A DNA stretch of 64,000 bases from an uncultured Dehalococcoidia bacterium. GTDB lineage: Bacteria > Chloroflexota > Dehalococcoidia > Lucifugimonadales > UBA1127. Below the pieces are notes generated by a model, which ran no database searches, was not told the DNA's origin, and saw nothing but the letters and a program-made list of their open reading frames with translations. Position 1 is the stretch's first letter. Each line of letters begins with the position of its first letter. Both the position numbers and the translations under genes were made by a program. Location: positions 1 to 64,000 of the forward strand of contig CAJWXP010000004.1 of NCBI GenBank assembly GCA_913049785.1, in the 5' to 3' direction. Shown in pieces: positions 41,084-49,328 of the stretch.

Positions 41084-42163
41084 GTGGAAGTATCCAGCAA
41101 GAAAGCAACTGAAGAGGAGCTGCAAAGCTACTACAAGGGGCTTGAGCAATACAACGTCGCGCCCCTCTGGACGGTCATGGCAGACATTCAAGCCCATGAG
41201 CCTGCCAGCAAAGTAATACCCTATGTGTGGCCATGGAAGGACATACGGCCCCAGGCCATGCGTGCCACAGAGTTGGTGGGAACGGCAGAAGCAGAACGTC
41301 GGGTGCTCCGTCTCATGAACCCCGGCCTTGGCGGGCGGACTGCCACCACTCAGACACTGTTCGGCGGCATCCAGACGGTGCTGCCGGGCGAGATTTCCCC
41401 GGCCCACAGGCACACTCCTGCGGCGCTTCGATTCATCATCGAGAGCGATGGCGGATACACGGCCGTTGGCGGCGAGCGTTTCCCCATGCTGCCAGGCGAC
41501 CTTGTCCTCACGCCTCCGTGGTCATGGCACGATCACGCCAATGACACCAAGAACCCTATGTTCTGGCTGGACGGCCTTGACCTCCCCCTGGTGAACTACC
41601 TGGAGATGTCCTTCCATGACCAGTATCCGGAGGACACCCATCCTATTACGGAGTCGCCAGGGTCATCGCTGGCCAAGTACGGCAGCATGGCGCTGCAACC
41701 CACGTGGATAGAGCGCAAGGACGAAGGCTCGTCACCATTGATGTACTACCCCTGGGATCGCACTCGCGAGGCACTCGAGAAATTGGCAACAGGCGAGGAC
41801 GGCAGCCCCTACGACGGCGTGTTGATGGAGTACACCAACCCCAGCACCGGCGGGCACGCCATGCCGACAATAGCCTGCTTCGTGCAGCTGCTACGGCCCG
41901 GCGAACGCACAAAGGCTCACCGCCATACCACCAGCTCCATCTACCACGTGGTGGAGGGGAAGGGTCACACGATGGTAGGCGACAAGAAGCTGAGCTGGGA
42001 GGACAAGGACACATTCTGCATACCTGGCTGGGCCTTCCACGAGCATGTCAACGAGTCGCCTACAGAGCCGGCGTTCCTGTTCAGCTACACGGACACACCC
42101 GTGATGAAGGCGTTGGGCTACTTTCGAGAAGAGCCGCACCCGGAGGGAAACATCCCGTCCTAG
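41084..42163 (+). CDS. Gentisate 1,2-dioxygenase-like bicupin
   Basis: A 359-residue protein with two cupin domains. The N-terminal cupin keeps the iron ligands H108 and H110 in ISPAHRHTPAALRF and H149 in WSWHDH. The C-terminal cupin has AHRHTTSSIYHVVEG and FHEHVN. The N-terminal region (YKGLEQYNVAPLWTVM) matches gentisate and 1-hydroxy-2-naphthoate dioxygenases, which cleave rings bearing ortho- or para-dihydroxy/carboxy groups with Fe(II). Which ring it cleaves is unknown. GTG 41084 follows ATAGGAGG. It forms an operon with the dienelactone hydrolase and ends in a terminator. Confidence 0.9.
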   Translation: MEVSSKKATEEELQSYYKGLEQYNVAPLWTVMADIQAHEPASKVIPYVWPWKDIRPQAMRATELVGTAEAERRVLRLMNPGLGGRTATTQTLFGGIQTVLPGEISPAHRHTPAALRFIIESDGGYTAVGGERFPMLPGDLVLTPPWSWHDHANDTKNPMFWLDGLDLPLVNYLEMSFHDQYPEDTHPITESPGSSLAKYGSMALQPTWIERKDEGSSPLMYYPWDRTREALEKLATGEDGSPYDGVLMEYTNPSTGGHAMPTIACFVQLLRPGERTKAHRHTTSSIYHVVEGKGHTMVGDKKLSWEDKDTFCIPGWAFHEHVNESPTEPAFLFSYTDTPVMKALGYFREEPHPEGNIPS

Positions 42164-42190
42164 TCCATAGAACTACCCCTACGAGATACG

Positions 42191-42225
42191 AACGGGGCTG
42201 GCTCCTCCATAGGACTGGCCCCGTT
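42191..42225 (+). terminator. Terminator after the dioxygenase gene
   Basis: AACGGGGC (42191-42198) pairs perfectly with GCCCCGTT (42218-42225) around a 19-nt loop that includes additional partial pairing, followed by GTAATGTT. Confidence 0.6.
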
Positions 42226-42249
42226 GTAATGTTGTAATGAGGTGACGCT

Positions 42250-42738
42250 TTGACCACAGAACCCCAGGCAATCCCCCTGAACGATGACTCCGACTATGGA
42301 CTCTGCTTTGCGTGCGGCCCCAAAAACGAGAGCGGGCTGCAGCTCACGTTCGAGCGTCAGGGCAATCAAGTGGTGACTACGTATCAGGGTAAGGCGCAAC
42401 ACCAGGGATTCCCGGGCTACGTTCACGGCGCGGTCATCGCTGGCCTGCTGGACGAGGTGATGAGTCGGGTTCCGGTGTTGGAGAACCGATGGGGGATGTC
42501 AGCGCGGCTGGAACTCCGGTTCAGACTGCCTATCAACACGAACGAGCGAGTCACTGCCACGGCGGAGAAGAGCGGCGGGCGTGGCAATATCATCAACACC
42601 AAAGCATGGATAACGCTGGCTGACGGCAGGGTAGCGGTGGAGGCCAAAGGTTCATATGCGTTGCTGGCACAGGAAACTCTTGACGAGATGGCCCGGGACT
42701 TCCCGGGGCTTGCTAATTCTTGGCGTGTGGGGGGCTAG
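42250..42738 (+). CDS. Hotdog-fold thioesterase (PaaI-like)
   Basis: A 162-residue hotdog-fold acyl-CoA thioesterase. The N-terminus contains YGLCFACGPKNESGLQL, a CxxCG motif common in this subgroup, then GYVHGAVIAGLLDEVMSR with the active-site loop HGG-like HGA, and strands RLELRFRLPINTNERVTATA. The TTG start at 42250 follows GAGGTG. It probably hydrolyses a CoA ester that accumulates in the neighbouring catabolic route. Its stop codon (GGC TAG) begins a palindromic repeat region. Confidence 0.88.
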   Translation: MTTEPQAIPLNDDSDYGLCFACGPKNESGLQLTFERQGNQVVTTYQGKAQHQGFPGYVHGAVIAGLLDEVMSRVPVLENRWGMSARLELRFRLPINTNERVTATAEKSGGRGNIINTKAWITLADGRVAVEAKGSYALLAQETLDEMARDFPGLANSWRVGG

Positions 42739-42817
42739 GCCCGCCCCAATGAATCGGGGCACCTAAACTCCCTGACGGCAGGGCGGTGCCCTGCACCCAT
42801 ATGACCTGACGGATACC
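42731..42817 (+). repeat. Palindromic repeat, two units (copies i partial, j)
   Basis: Unit i starts at the thioesterase stop (GGGGCTAGGCCC), forms GCCCC-AATGAATC-GGGGC and has a partial tail ACCTAAACTCCCTGACGG. Unit j (42779-42817) is CAGGGC-GGT-GCCCTG followed by ACCCATATGACCTGACGGAT then ACC. Confidence 0.7.
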
Positions 42818-42849
42818 TAATCAGACATAGCAAAAGGGCTGCGCCCTGA

Positions 42850-43971
42850 CTACTTAAACGCGGGGATGACCTCTTTACCAAAGAGCTTCACGGACTTCTC
42901 CACCAGATCCAGCGGCATGTCGCCGAAGCCGTGGGTGGTGGCCAGGAGATCGTACCCGATGTACTTCTGCTGCTCCTGGATCTTCCGCGCAACCGTCTCC
43001 GGGCTGCCGATGATGGCAACGCCGTTCTCAATGGAGAAATCGTAGGACTGGCCCATCATCTTGAACACTCGGCCTCGCTCCACGTTATCGGGCAGGTCTG
43101 ACTCCGTTCCCATACCTCTGGGGCTGGAACCCCAGCCGATCTTTGAGCCGCTTACACGACTACGCCCAAAGCTCCCGCCAGTGGCCATTTCGCCAGCTAC
43201 CGGTAGCGTCGCGCGACCTACCAGGTGCTTCTCCGCTTCTTCACGGGCCAGGGCGTCCGTCTCTGCAACATGGACGATGCGTTGAAGGAAGACACCGGGC
43301 ATGGGGCCGTCATGGTTGCACTCACGCCACACCTTCCTGTAGTAGTCGAACTTCTCTGCCACTACATCATCAACGTCGATGTTCTGGGACACGTGATAGT
43401 TACCCTTGGCGGCAAACTCCAAAGCGGCTTTGCTGTGAGCGCCCACCCAGATGGGGGGCGTGGGCTTCTGAAAGGGTTTAGGTGCAGGCAGAGCCTCATT
43501 GAACTGCCAGAACTTCCCGTCATATGTGACCTCATCCTGGGTCCAGGCTATCTTGATGATCTCCAACGCCTCCTGGCTCATCGCGCCCCGGGCGTAGAAA
43601 TCCAGGCCCCATCGCATGAACTCGTGCTCATGGATGCCGATGCCGGTGCCGAACTCGACGCGACCGTGCGATAGCTGGTCAAGCATGCCGACCTCTTCGG
43701 CGAGTCGCAGCGGGTGATGGAAAGGAAGCTGCCATATCATCGCGCCAATGCGAAGGACTTCGGTCTCCCGAGCCACCGCGGTCAGATACACGCTGGGGGA
43801 GCTGATGAGCTCACGGTTCTGGTGCTCAATGACGAAGTAGGAATGGTAGCCAAGCTCCTCTACGAGCCGGGCAAGGCCGATATGGCGGTCATAGACCTCA
43901 GATATTGAGGAGCCCCCGTCTACTTCAGACTCCGGGAAACTGTCCCACAACGCAAATCTCAAATCGGCCAT
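42850..43971 (-). CDS. LLM-class flavin-dependent monooxygenase, member 1
   Basis: A 373-residue bacterial-luciferase-like TIM barrel that uses reduced FMN or F420 to oxygenate its substrate. Landmarks are LVEELGYHSYFVIEHQ near residue 36, FHHPLRLAEEVGMLDQLSHGRVEFGTGIG near residue 83, and PPIWVGAHSKAALEFAAKG near residue 172. GGAGGAAC precedes ATG 43971. Such monooxygenases are greatly expanded in SAR202 bacteria (established observation). No flavin reductase is adjacent. A second, shorter member is at 52304. Confidence 0.92.
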   Translation of the reverse strand: MADLRFALWDSFPESEVDGGSSISEVYDRHIGLARLVEELGYHSYFVIEHQNRELISSPSVYLTAVARETEVLRIGAMIWQLPFHHPLRLAEEVGMLDQLSHGRVEFGTGIGIHEHEFMRWGLDFYARGAMSQEALEIIKIAWTQDEVTYDGKFWQFNEALPAPKPFQKPTPPIWVGAHSKAALEFAAKGNYHVSQNIDVDDVVAEKFDYYRKVWRECNHDGPMPGVFLQRIVHVAETDALAREEAEKHLVGRATLPVAGEMATGGSFGRSRVSGSKIGWGSSPRGMGTESDLPDNVERGRVFKMMGQSYDFSIENGVAIIGSPETVARKIQEQQKYIGYDLLATTHGFGDMPLDLVEKSVKLFGKEVIPAFK

Positions 43972-44202
43972 TCCGTTCCTCCAATATGTCGATGCCAGAG
44001 CACCGCTCCCCTAGTCAGACGGAGTTTAGCGGTGGGCATAGCGGCAGTCAACGGGACTACAGCGTAGAATGGTGGGCATCCGCCTCACTCGACCCGAGGG
44101 TCCCGGTCTCCTGGGCGGTGAACGAGCCAAGGAAGACAGCCGAAAGGTATGGGAGGCAAGGGCCAAGGCCACCGCAGGCTAGAACCTACCACTGATTTTG
44201 TT
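43972..44202. other. Intergenic region with no assignable gene
   Basis: 230 bp between the monooxygenase start and a terminator. A 96-codon open frame crosses it on the plus strand (43905-44195) but mostly overlaps the monooxygenase gene antisense. Its tail (WASASLDPRVPVSWAV, then ERYGRQGPRPPQ) has no recognisable family. I could not fit a tRNA, SRP RNA or RNase P RNA. Confidence 0.4.
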
Positions 44203-44232
44203 GAAGAGGGGTACCATATGGCACCCCTCTTC
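44203..44232. terminator. Terminator of the PAP2 gene
   Basis: GAAGAGGGGT-ACCATATGGC-ACCCCTCTTC is a perfect 10-bp stem with an inner CCATATGG palindrome. It sits just past the minus-strand PAP2 stop codon. Confidence 0.75.
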
Positions 44233-44237
44233 TATTG

Positions 44238-44948
44238 CTATGCGATATCGCTTCTCGTTCCCATCACCCTATCACCGTGGAGCCATGCGTAGGCCCATGG
44301 GAGATTATCGCGCAAGTACGGCAACACCCGGGGGTACATCCAGTAGACGAACAGGAGTTGCGGGAAGGCGATGAGGTAGCTGGCGCCGATGTCTGCAGGC
44401 CAGTGGGTGAGGCTCATGAGTCGAGCAGGGCCCATGAGGGCGATGAAGGTCCAAATCCCCCATGGGATGGCGTTGCGCTGCCAGGGTATCGCCATGTGTC
44501 GCCCCGCCAGGAACGCGAGTGCACCGAAGATCAGGATTACGAACATGACGTGACCGCTGGGATAGCCGCCCACGCCTCCCGCCGTTATCCATTCCAACGA
44601 TGCTGTAGGCCTTGGGCGCGCAGCCAGGTCTATCAGGCTGACCGGGGCCGTCAGCAGACCAGCGCCAAACACCGTTGCGCCGGCGTATCTACCCCACGAC
44701 CACCACGCCACCAGGACTGTCCCAATCCACAGGGCTGGAGCCGTCTTTCCTGTGACCAGGACGTCCCACACCTCAGCGATTCTGCCCAGCCCATAGCCGT
44801 CATGATCGCTGAGCCACTGGGTGATGGGCACCTCGCCCGCCAGAAGCTGCGAGTTCCGCACGATGGCCGTCAGGGCTGCCGCGCCAATGAGCATCACAGC
44901 AATGGAGAGTCCCCATCGCTGTTCCCATATCCACCTTGCTACTCTCAA
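44238..44948 (-). CDS. PAP2-family membrane phosphatase
   Basis: A 236-residue integral membrane protein with about six helices. The phosphatase signature is largely present: LAARPRPT (C1), YPSGHV (C2, catalytic-acid His) and ARLMSLTHWPADI (C3, nucleophilic His). The lysine expected at the start of C1 (KxxxxxxRP) is not visible, which may lower or alter activity. Likely substrates are lipid phosphates such as undecaprenyl pyrophosphate or phosphatidate. The start is a TTG at 44948 with GAAGGA at some distance. Confidence 0.85.
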   Translation of the reverse strand: MRVARWIWEQRWGLSIAVMLIGAAALTAIVRNSQLLAGEVPITQWLSDHDGYGLGRIAEVWDVLVTGKTAPALWIGTVLVAWWSWGRYAGATVFGAGLLTAPVSLIDLAARPRPTASLEWITAGGVGGYPSGHVMFVILIFGALAFLAGRHMAIPWQRNAIPWGIWTFIALMGPARLMSLTHWPADIGASYLIAFPQLLFVYWMYPRVLPYLRDNLPWAYAWLHGDRVMGTRSDIA

Positions 44949-45093
44949 ACCCAGCGTGTCCTTCTAGTCGTATTGGCTGGCAGCCCACATAGGATAGCAA
45001 GACTAGCAGCCTTTCGCCTATGGGCCTCACCCTGTATCCTGTGCCAACCGAGGCCCGCAAACAGAAACATTCAGGTATTAGGTAGGGGGAGAC

Positions 45094-45848
45094 ATGCCAC
45101 TCACAGGAAAGATCGCAGTAGTAACCGGGGCAAGCAGGGGAATCGGGCGTGCCCTGGCAAAGGCGCTCTCGCGGGACGGCGCAACTGTAGTCGTTGTAGC
45201 GCGACCCTCGGGCGATGGCTCGACATCGACATAGAATGCCCTCGACGAGACCGTCAAGGAAATACAAGATGCTGGGGGAACCGTCCACGGCTATCGATGT
45301 AACCTCACCAAGGAAGACCAAATACGTCAGCTGGTGGAGCGCATCAACTCGGAGGTGGGGCAGGTGGATATCCTGGTGAGCAACGCGGCCATAGCAGGCG
45401 GCGGATCCGTACCGGATTTGACGTCAGCGCCTGGGACGCCATGATGGCCACTAATGTACGTGCGCCGTTCCTGCTGAGTCAGCTTCTGCTGCCCGGGATG
45501 ATGGAGCGCAAGCAGGGATCTATTGTGAACATCACCTCGCGAGTGTCAGAGCGGGAGATCCACAGGGTCTTCGCGTATTCAACTTCGAAGGCAGCGCTCA
45601 ATCGACTCACCCTCAACACGGAGGCGTTCGCCAAGGAGGCGAATGTGGCGGTGAACGCGCTGTGCCCCGGGCGCATCAAATCGGACGACGACCGTAAGCT
45701 CAACCCAGGTGCTGCTGTGGCGTCTGACGTGGACCAGGAACCGACCGAATCCGTGGCTCCACCGGTAGTCTGGCTTGCCGGGCAGGACGCCTCATTCACC
45801 GGGAACATCGTCTATCGGGAGGAGTTCGGCAAATCCTGGGGAGTGTAA
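45094..45848 (+). pseudogene. Short-chain dehydrogenase/reductase, broken by TAG and a frameshift
   Basis: A typical SDR of about 251 residues: NAD(P) motif [25 protein letters not shown] (NAG-like), catalytic Ser in SIVNITSRVSE, and the YxxxK motif in FAYSTSKAALNRL, then ALCPGRIKSD. There is an in-frame TAG at 45232-45234 (STST-stop-NALDETVKEI) and a one-base loss near 45415 that moves translation to the frame of FDVSAWDAMMATNVRAPFLL. The catalytic tetrad is otherwise intact. GGGGGAG precedes the ATG. The adjacent methyltransferase gene is also broken. Confidence 0.8.
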
Positions 45849-45906
45849 GGGCCAAAACGTCCAGGCTGCCATCAACCGTGAACAATGGACAGAACAAGGT
45901 GTGGGC

Positions 45907-46726
45907 ATGACTGAAGAAGCCAAGCAGGCAAAGACGAAAGCGGCTGAGACCTACAACGCCGCTGCTGACCACTTTGACGACCCTCCACTGGCATTCTGGG
46001 AGCGGATAGGAAGGCGTACGGTAGAACGGGTTAACTTACAACAGAGTTCATCAGTGTTGGATGTGGCTTGCGGTACCGGCGCATCTGCACTCCCGGCAGC
46101 GACAATGGTTGGGCCAATGGGGTCAGTAATAGGTGTCGATCTGCCTGACCATATGCTGGTACTTGGGAGGGCAAAGGCTAAAGAGCGTGGTCTCGCAAAC
46201 ATCATCTTCCGGCACTGGGGACATGACGGCGTTGGAGTACCCTGACGGCCATTTCGACGCAGTTGTGTGCGTTTTCGGCGTGTTCTTTGTGCCGGACATG
46301 GAAGGACTGGTGAAGGAACTTTGGCGTGTAGTGAAACGTGGCGGGAAGTTGGCTATTACCACTTGGGGCTCAGACTTCTTTGAACCGATGTATACGCAAT
46401 ACAGGGAGGCCATCAGAGAAATGCGTCCTGACCTCTACTCGGCGTTCAACCCTTGGGACAGAATCACTACAATCCCACAAGTAGAGCGGTTGCTGCACAA
46501 TGGTGGTGTCCCAAACCCGGTTGTTGAAGCAGAAGACAGTGTTCAGCCCCTAGCGATGCCGGAAGACTGGTGGACTGTGGCCCTCGGATCAGAGCTGCGT
46601 GGGACGATCGACGTGATGGAAGCCGCACAGGCCGAGCAAATCAAGGCCAACAATACCGCATGGGCCAGAGAGAATGCAGTCTCCAGGATCAGTACCAATA
46701 CGATCTACGCGGTAGGAACGAAATAA
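45907..46726 (+). pseudogene. Class I SAM-dependent methyltransferase, frameshifted
   Basis: A UbiE/MenG-like methyltransferase. Motif I SVLDVACGTGASALPAATMVG and the acidic loop VIGVDLPDHMLVLGRAKAKE are in the first frame. After NIIFRH the frame is lost at CACTGGGGACATG (about 46216-46222). Removing one base restores DMTALEYPDGHFDAVVCVFGVFF, with motifs II and III (LVKELWRVVKRGGKLAITTWG). The last residues extend to IYAVGTK. A one-base error in the G4 run could be technical. ATG 45907 follows AGGTGTGGGC. A strong terminator follows. Confidence 0.78.
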
Positions 46727-46731
46727 AAGCG

Positions 46732-46765
46732 GAAGCCCGCGCTCCCTGTTGGGAGCGCGGGCTTC
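46732..46765. terminator. Strong bidirectional terminator
   Basis: GAAGCCCGCGCTCC-CTGTTG-GGAGCGCGGGCTTC is a 14-bp perfect stem, with AAATAAAA on the left and GTCTATTG on the right. Confidence 0.8.
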
Positions 46766-46791
46766 GTCTATTGCAGGTTCGCAGCTAGGCG

Positions 46792-47757
46792 CTAGAGATA
46801 CTCAGACAGGATCTTGTTGGTATCAGCGCCTGGTGTTCGTTTCGCCAGAATCTTGAGATAACCGTGCTTCTCCTTAGCGACAGCTATGTCCTTAGCTACT
46901 ACGCGATACTGCTCCTTGAATACCCCACGGCCGTTGAACGGGCAGACCATTAAACAGATCTTGCAGCCCCAGAGGTGCTGAAAGAGTGGTCGGCATGCAG
47001 CAGTGTCCACGTAGAACCGCTCAACACCTTTTATGACCTTCTTTTCAGGAGAGATCGCGTCTGCGGGGCAGAACCGTGTGCAGACGGTGCACCGCGTGCA
47101 CATATCGTCGATGCCGTAGTCCTTGGGGCCATCGACGACCAAAGGCATATCGGTGGAAACGAGACCCAGCCTGATGGATGAGCCTAGCGTTGGGCTGATG
47201 AGGGAGCCGTGCTTACCAAGCTCTCCCAGGCCAGCGAGGTAAGCAAAGGGCACATGTGCGTACTCACCCTGGTTGGGGTGGCCGGTTGCCTGATAACCGA
47301 AGCCGCCGATGTAGCGAGCCAACTGGACGCTGACATCCAGCATCTTGAAGTACACGCGGTGTACTTCCGTTTGGGATGCCTGCCCGATGTCAGCCATCGA
47401 GTCGTATTTCATGTTCATGGCAAAGGCGATGACCCGGGTGTGAGGGAGAGGGTCACGGTCAGTGAACGTGAAATCCTCATTCATGTCAGCGATGCCGACG
47501 TCGTCTGCTCCAAGGGACTTCGCGTACTCTTTGATGTGCTCTGTGAGCGCGGCCCAGTCCGTAACTTCAGACTTGTTAGGGTTTACCGGCGCTGTACGTT
47601 GGGGAAACAAGACCTCACGTTGTAGCCAACCGTACTTGTTCGCTGCTGGGGGGAATTGTGCTCTGAAGGCCAGAGATTCATCCTGCGGACCCATTGAGCC
47701 GTCCTGAAGGTAGCGAGTAGGCCGTTCAGCATTGACTACATCAATGATCTTTCCCAA
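46792..47757 (-). CDS. Reductive-dehalogenase-like 4Fe-4S protein
   Basis: A 321-residue protein resembling the C-terminal half of reductive dehalogenases (RdhA) and the epoxyqueuosine reductase QueG. These families share a cobalamin-binding region and two [4Fe-4S] clusters. Cysteines are at 220, 223, 226 and 230 (CTRCTVCTRFC) and at 255, 265, 268 and 272 (CRPLFQHLWGCKICLMVC). Upstream, VIAFAMNMKYDSM and ELGKHGSLISPTLGSSIRLG match the fold. There is no Tat signal or membrane-anchor gene, so a cytosolic, non-respiratory enzyme is likely. The TTG start follows AGGAGG. Rieske gene 3 lies upstream on the same strand. Confidence 0.85.
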   Translation of the reverse strand: MGKIIDVVNAERPTRYLQDGSMGPQDESLAFRAQFPPAANKYGWLQREVLFPQRTAPVNPNKSEVTDWAALTEHIKEYAKSLGADDVGIADMNEDFTFTDRDPLPHTRVIAFAMNMKYDSMADIGQASQTEVHRVYFKMLDVSVQLARYIGGFGYQATGHPNQGEYAHVPFAYLAGLGELGKHGSLISPTLGSSIRLGLVSTDMPLVVDGPKDYGIDDMCTRCTVCTRFCPADAISPEKKVIKGVERFYVDTAACRPLFQHLWGCKICLMVCPFNGRGVFKEQYRVVAKDIAVAKEKHGYLKILAKRTPGADTNKILSEYL

Positions 47758-47879
47758 AATATCCTCCTAACCGTCCATCGGTTCCTTCAATCCGTAGCTG
47801 ATAGTAGCAGGCGTCCTACAAAGACTCAAGACATCCTAGCTACACTAGTCTATTCCAATCCGTTACGTCCAACATTCCA

Positions 47880-47917
47880 AAAGGAATCCCGACCCTTGTT
47901 CGAGCCGGGATTCCTTT
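47880..47917 (-). terminator. Terminator of Rieske gene 3
   Basis: AAAGGAATCCCG (47880-47891) pairs with CGGGATTCCTTT (47906-47917): a 12-bp perfect stem with a 14-nt loop, flanked by A-rich and T-rich ends. Confidence 0.8.
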
Positions 47918-47938
47918 GTTCGACTTATCTAGGAGAGC

Positions 47939-49249
47939 TTAGGAAATCGGTTGCGCCTTGCCCAGCTCCGCCTGCTCTTCAAGGAGCTTGAAGAAGTCGC
48001 CCTGCGTGTCCACCACATCTATGGCTCGAACAGCAAAGACTTCTGGGTGTGAGGGGGCGTAGGGCTCAACGCCCTCCTGCAACTCTCGCGCCATACGAAG
48101 CAGGATGCGGCGACCGGAGATGATGGCAGTATCGCTAGTGCCAAGGTGTTCCTTGGTGCGATCGCCGATGGAACCCATACTGTCAGTCATAGCCATGTCC
48201 TGCTCACGCCCACTGGCAATGCCGGTATAGTTGACCGTACGTTGCATGTCCCGGTCAATCAAGAAGTCATTGTGCATCTGACGCTCAGGCTGCCAGGTAT
48301 CGACAACAGAGCCGTCTGCAAACTCGTACTTCACACGCAGCAGTTTCTCAGGACTTACATTCATCAACTTCCTTTGCTCGTCTGTAAACGGTTCATCGGT
48401 GCTGACCGAGTACTGGAACACCGAGATGTGCTCGTCGTCCATGGGCACCCAGCAGCGGCCTCCTTCCCGGTCACCGGGGTTGGGGATGAGGCTGTAGAAA
48501 GGTAGAATGAACTGGGTCACGCGCCAGTAGTACTCGCCGTCACCCACGTCTCGTCGTGAGCCATAAACGAAGCCATAGTCGGTTTCCTTGACCGTGAGTT
48601 GCGGCGCGCCGTCCATGTTGTTCATTGGCTGCCCGTTCTTCATCCGACGAGCGAGGTTCTGTCGCGGCGCTTTGCTGAGGTCGAACCACCGATGGTTGAA
48701 GGACACGTGGGACGTATCAATCTCACCCTCTGTGGACTGCATGTAGTTGGACTCTTGCAGCCAGCGACGTACGTTCCGATGAGTTTCCGGAACCGTTGCC
48801 CACTCCAACTGCGGTAATTCTGGCATCGTCTCTATAGGGCCCATGTAGATCCAGATACAGCTTCCGTAGTCACGTGCGGGGTATGCGGTGATCTTGACCT
48901 TGTCTTTGAAGTTGCTCTCTGCTGGCTCTGAAGGCATGTCTACGCAGTCGCCGTTCACATCGAACTTCCAGCCATGGTAAACGCAGCGGAGGCCGCACTC
49001 CTCATTCCGACCGAAGAACAGGCTGGCACGTCGGTGGGGGCAGTTCACGTCCAAAACGCCGACGTTGCCATCGGTATCGCGAAAGGCCACAAGGTTCTCG
49101 CTGAGGACCTTGATACGAACGGGAGCACAGTCCGGTGTGGGCAACTCCTCGCTCAACAGCACCGGCTGCCAGAATCGACGAAAGAGGTCTCCCATCGGAG
49201 TACCCGGGCCTGTTCGGGTCAAAAGGACATTATCTTCAGCGGTGAGCAT
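47939..49249 (-). CDS. Rieske non-heme iron ring-hydroxylating oxygenase, paralog 3
   Basis: A 436-residue homologue of the genes at 22.7 and 36.2 kb with the same spacing (C70/H72, C89/H92). Its catalytic iron region is STEGEIDTSHVSFNH, where the usual FLH is replaced by FNH. ATG 49249 is chosen because GGGAGGAAATTC precedes it; the frame is open 24 codons further but without a ribosome site. The conserved DMPSEPAESNFKDKVKI block is shared by all three. Next on the strand is the reductive-dehalogenase-like gene, separated by a strong terminator. Confidence 0.94.
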   Translation of the reverse strand: MLTAEDNVLLTRTGPGTPMGDLFRRFWQPVLLSEELPTPDCAPVRIKVLSENLVAFRDTDGNVGVLDVNCPHRRASLFFGRNEECGLRCVYHGWKFDVNGDCVDMPSEPAESNFKDKVKITAYPARDYGSCIWIYMGPIETMPELPQLEWATVPETHRNVRRWLQESNYMQSTEGEIDTSHVSFNHRWFDLSKAPRQNLARRMKNGQPMNNMDGAPQLTVKETDYGFVYGSRRDVGDGEYYWRVTQFILPFYSLIPNPGDREGGRCWVPMDDEHISVFQYSVSTDEPFTDEQRKLMNVSPEKLLRVKYEFADGSVVDTWQPERQMHNDFLIDRDMQRTVNYTGIASGREQDMAMTDSMGSIGDRTKEHLGTSDTAIISGRRILLRMARELQEGVEPYAPSHPEVFAVRAIDVVDTQGDFFKLLEEQAELGKAQPIS

Positions 49250-49328
49250 GAATTTCCTCCCAAATGTTTGCCTTGGCTTGATTGGAGAAAGTATACACCC
49301 GTTCACAAACGCATGGATCACCGGGCGA

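Noticed and set aside
44070..44200. SRP RNA or other structured RNA (GCGGTGAACGAGCC region).
   Set aside because: The conserved SRP GGAAG...GCAGC loop pairing is not found, nor the RNase P and tmRNA hallmarks.
940..45234. Amber (TAG) codon reassignment, suggested by three in-frame TAGs in otherwise intact genes (940, 34289, 45232).
   Set aside because: TAG is also the most frequent normal stop in this window (for example the Fur-family, coxL-, coxS- and coxG-like, opuA and Rieske 1 genes), so reassignment would extend many proteins wrongly. Recent pseudogenisation or sequence errors are simpler.
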